The position numbers were made by a program, and so were the translations under genes. A stretch of 5,753 nucleotides of DNA. It comes from Clostridiales bacterium (GTDB lineage Bacteria > Bacillota > Clostridia > Christensenellales > Christensenellaceae). The stretch spans positions 1 through 5,753 of the forward strand of contig DOMW01000074.1 of the NCBI GenBank assembly GCA_003510345.1. The letters run 5' to 3'. The notes under the pieces were generated by a model that was given only the letters and a program-made list of their open reading frames with translations, was not told the DNA's origin and searched no databases. Positions 3,829 to 5,753 of the stretch are shown here, one piece after another (the stretch's first letter is position 1; every line of letters begins with the position of its first letter).

Positions 3829-5753
3829 CGCTCGCTCCATGTATTTTTATTTCCGGGTATTTGATGCGCGAATGGTACACGCCCGCAAACAGGTTTGTAA
3901 ACGCTTCCGCGATCTTATTGAGGTCGCTGCGGTTTAAGGGCGCGTTGTCAAGCTGCCCTTCATCGTACCGCTCGCGTATCAGCCGCTTCACCGTACCCTC
4001 GATTTCCTCGCGCCCCGGATTATCAAGGCTTCGCACCGCCGCCTCCACAATATCCGCCAGCATGATGATGGCGCCTTCCTTTGTGGTGGGCGGTATACCG
4101 TCGTACCGGAAATCGCGCACGTCCACCTCGCCGCCGTCATTTTTTGCCTGCGCGTAGAAATAGCCGGTCAGGCTGTTGCCGTGGTGCTCCGCCGTGATCG
4201 TGATAAGCTCTTTGGGCATCTTATGCTTTTTCATCATCTCCACGCCGTCCGTCACATGCTGGCGCAAAATGCGCGAGCTTTCCCCCGGCGAAAGCCCGTC
4301 GTGCGGGTTCACATTGTTACGCTGGTTCTCTTTGAAGTACTGCGGGTTTGCAAGCTTGCCCACATCGTGGAAATACGCCCCCACGCGTGCCAGCAACGAA
4401 AAACCGCCCACCGCGTTGCACGCGGCTTCGGCCAGGTTTGCCACCAGCATACTGTGGTGGTAGGTGCCCGGCGCCTCCACCATCAGCCGCTTTGTGAGCG
4501 GATGATTGGGGTCGGAAAGCTCAAGGAGCTTTGTGGGCGTGGTCAGCTTAAACGCGTTCTCTATGATGGGCAGCACACCTATGCTGGCAATGCCGCACAA
4601 AAGGCCGCTGCCCGCCACCATCGCCATATTTGTGAACATTTGCTGCATATTCACGATGTCGTATACCCACAGCAGGTGTTCGATCACCACACCGGGCACC
4701 GCCGCTATAAGCCCCGCCAAAATAAGGCGCGAGCGGTAACGCATATCTTTCAGCACATAGATACCGAAAAAGCTGCCCATAAGCATCGTCAATAAAAGCC
4801 AAAGCGAGTCATGGCTCAAAAGCTCATGCCCGTTCGTGGTCACACTCATCAGCAGCAGCGAGAGGAACACGCTGTAGATGAGCGCGTTTTTGGGCGAAAG
4901 CAGCACCGCCCCCAATATCACAAACAGGAAAATGGGGTACAGGTGCAGCGCCAGCATCTGCGCGAGCGCCGTCGTCACGTAGGCAAGCGCTGTAAGTATG
5001 CACAGTATCGCCACTTTCTTCCTGTCCGAAAGCAGCTTCCTGTTGAAAATCGCAAGGAATAAGATATACAGCACGAAACACAATGCGATGTAAAGCGTTA
5101 GCGCGTAATACGGCCGCGTAAACGTCGTCTCCCCGCTCAAAAGCCCCAGTTCCCGCAGCATTTCATATTGCTCCGCCGTCACCGGGTTGCCCTTCAATAC
5201 AATATTCTGCCCCTTTTGGATCATCATCGGCTCGACCGCCGCCGCCTGGTCTTTCGCCGCCTGCGTGGCCCTTTCGTCCAACACCTCATTGGGGTAGACG
5301 TCGTTGTTTACGACCAGTAAAAGGAATTCCCTTTGATCCGCCCCCAGCCTGAGCTCATCTGTCGCCACATTCACGATATCCCGTTTCACTGTATCCACAT
5401 TGTCGTTGGATATCCCCGTTTCCAACGCCTGCCGCGCCAGGGCCGTCACTTCCTCCTCCATGCTTTCCAGCTCTTCGCTTGTCATGGAAAGCAACACATA
5501 GAAGTTTTCTTCCTCCACATACGCCGGCAGCATTTCAGCCAGCGCAGCCCTGTTTTCTTCTGTCAGTAATTCCCGCCAGCCTGCCCGCGCCGCGTCAAAA
5601 TCCTGCGCTTCATAAGGCGTTTGCGCAGGCGTACTTTCCGGGGTGGGCGTAGGCGCGGGGGGCGAAACCGTTGGTGAGGCGGAAGCTGCGTCAGGCGTTT
5701 CGGTTGCGTCCGCCACCGCGCTGTTTGAGGGGCGGGCGGTGTCTCTCGCCGCG
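3809..5753 (-). CDS. pgpH: Membrane c-di-AMP phosphodiesterase PgpH/YqfF (7TM-HD family), 5' end outside window
   Basis: PgpH-family proteins hydrolyse the second messenger c-di-AMP with a cytoplasmic HD domain, controlling potassium and osmotic balance and wall homeostasis. The reading frame is open to the window edge, so the true start, first transmembrane helix and part of the extracellular domain are missing; the GTG at 5716 is not a credible start. About 647 codons are visible. Numbering from codon 5716: a Pro/Thr/Ala-rich stretch (11-34); the rest of the extracellular 7TMR-HDED domain (about 35-195, ending in the family-like IQKGQNIVLKGNPVT); seven hydrophobic segments (about 202-388); then the HD domain with His420/His421 (GTYHHSM), His450-Asp451 (FHDVGK), His487, His511-His512 (EHHG) and Asp555 (MLADIVEAAVRSL), the full metal-ligand set. 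It overlaps ybeY by 20 bases and heads the visible operon; in Firmicutes phoH usually lies just upstream. Family assignment is very firm; activity is inferred from known homologues. Confidence 0.96.
   Translation of the reverse strand, partial: AARDTARPSNSAVADATETPDAASASPTVSPPAPTPTPESTPAQTPYEAQDFDAARAGWRELLTEENRAALAEMLPAYVEEENFYVLLSMTSEELESMEEEVTALARQALETGISNDNVDTVKRDIVNVATDELRLGADQREFLLLVVNNDVYPNEVLDERATQAAKDQAAAVEPMMIQKGQNIVLKGNPVTAEQYEMLRELGLLSGETTFTRPYYALTLYIALCFVLYILFLAIFNRKLLSDRKKVAILCILTALAYVTTALAQMLALHLYPIFLFVILGAVLLSPKNALIYSVFLSLLLMSVTTNGHELLSHDSLWLLLTMLMGSFFGIYVLKDMRYRSRLILAGLIAAVPGVVIEHLLWVYDIVNMQQMFTNMAMVAGSGLLCGIASIGVLPIIENAFKLTTPTKLLELSDPNHPLTKRLMVEAPGTYHHSMLVANLAEAACNAVGGFSLLARVGAYFHDVGKLANPQYFKENQRNNVNPHDGLSPGESSRILRQHVTDGVEMMKKHKMPKELITITAEHHGNSLTGYFYAQAKNDGGEVDVRDFRYDGIPPTTKEGAIIMLADIVEAAVRSLDNPGREEIEGTVKRLIRERYDEGQLDNAPLNRSDLNKIAEAFTNLFAGVYHSRIKYPEIKIHGASDDDNIL
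3835..3838 (-). promoter_or_regulatory. Ribosome binding site deciding the ybeY start
   Basis: GGAG on the minus strand lies six bases before the ATG at 3828 and overlaps the alternative ATG at 3840-3838. The bases upstream of that alternative (ATAAAAATAC) have no Shine-Dalgarno match, which favours the shorter form of YbeY. Confidence 0.6.

Noticed and set aside
4181..4795. Plus-strand open frame of 204 codons antisense to pgpH
   Set aside because: His/Arg-rich shadow frame over the conserved HD and membrane coding sequence, with no initiation signals.
5714..5716. GTG as the start codon of the PgpH protein
   Set aside because: No ribosome binding site precedes it, the frame is open to the window edge, and starting here would remove the N-terminal membrane anchor expected in the family.

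Overview
The window looks like chromosomal housekeeping sequence from a moderately GC-rich Gram-positive anaerobe, most likely a clostridial Firmicute. The reasons are the gene order pgpH - ybeY - dgkA - era - recO, which is typical of Firmicutes; strong AGGAGG-like ribosome binding sites; a DgkA of the small integral-membrane type; and a pyruvate phosphate dikinase gene directly after recO, as is common in Clostridia. The genus cannot be fixed from this sequence. I see no mobile element, tRNA, rRNA, CRISPR array or sign of recent transfer.

All six genes lie on the minus strand, so transcription runs from high to low coordinates. From the upstream end they are: the membrane c-di-AMP phosphodiesterase PgpH (3809-5753, 5' end cut by the window edge); the endoribonuclease/rRNA maturation factor YbeY (3337-3828); a fused small-lipid kinase/PAP2 phosphatase (2556-3344); the GTPase Era (1669-2544); the recombination mediator RecO (948-1676); and, after a 122-base gap, the N-terminal third of pyruvate phosphate dikinase, PpdK (1-825, 3' end cut by the window edge). 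From pgpH to recO the genes overlap by 8-20 bases or sit 11 bases apart, so they form one tightly packed and probably translationally coupled operon.

The only intergenic stretch is 826-947. It holds a good sigma-A-type promoter for ppdK, a possible leader hairpin and a strong Shine-Dalgarno site. No intrinsic terminator is visible after recO, so ppdK may be transcribed both from its own promoter and by read-through from the operon.

The operon joins envelope signalling and lipid-carrier recycling (PgpH, the DgkA-PAP2 fusion), ribosome maturation (YbeY, Era) and DNA repair (RecO). PpdK belongs to pyruvate/phosphoenolpyruvate metabolism. The most interesting element is the DgkA-PAP2 fusion. Its kinase and phosphatase halves look opposed if the substrate is diacylglycerol, but would both yield undecaprenyl phosphate if the substrates are undecaprenol and undecaprenyl pyrophosphate. 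This architecture has been noted before in prokaryotes, but as far as I know its function has not been settled. The rest of the window is well-conserved core genome, and I do not see a wholly new system in it.
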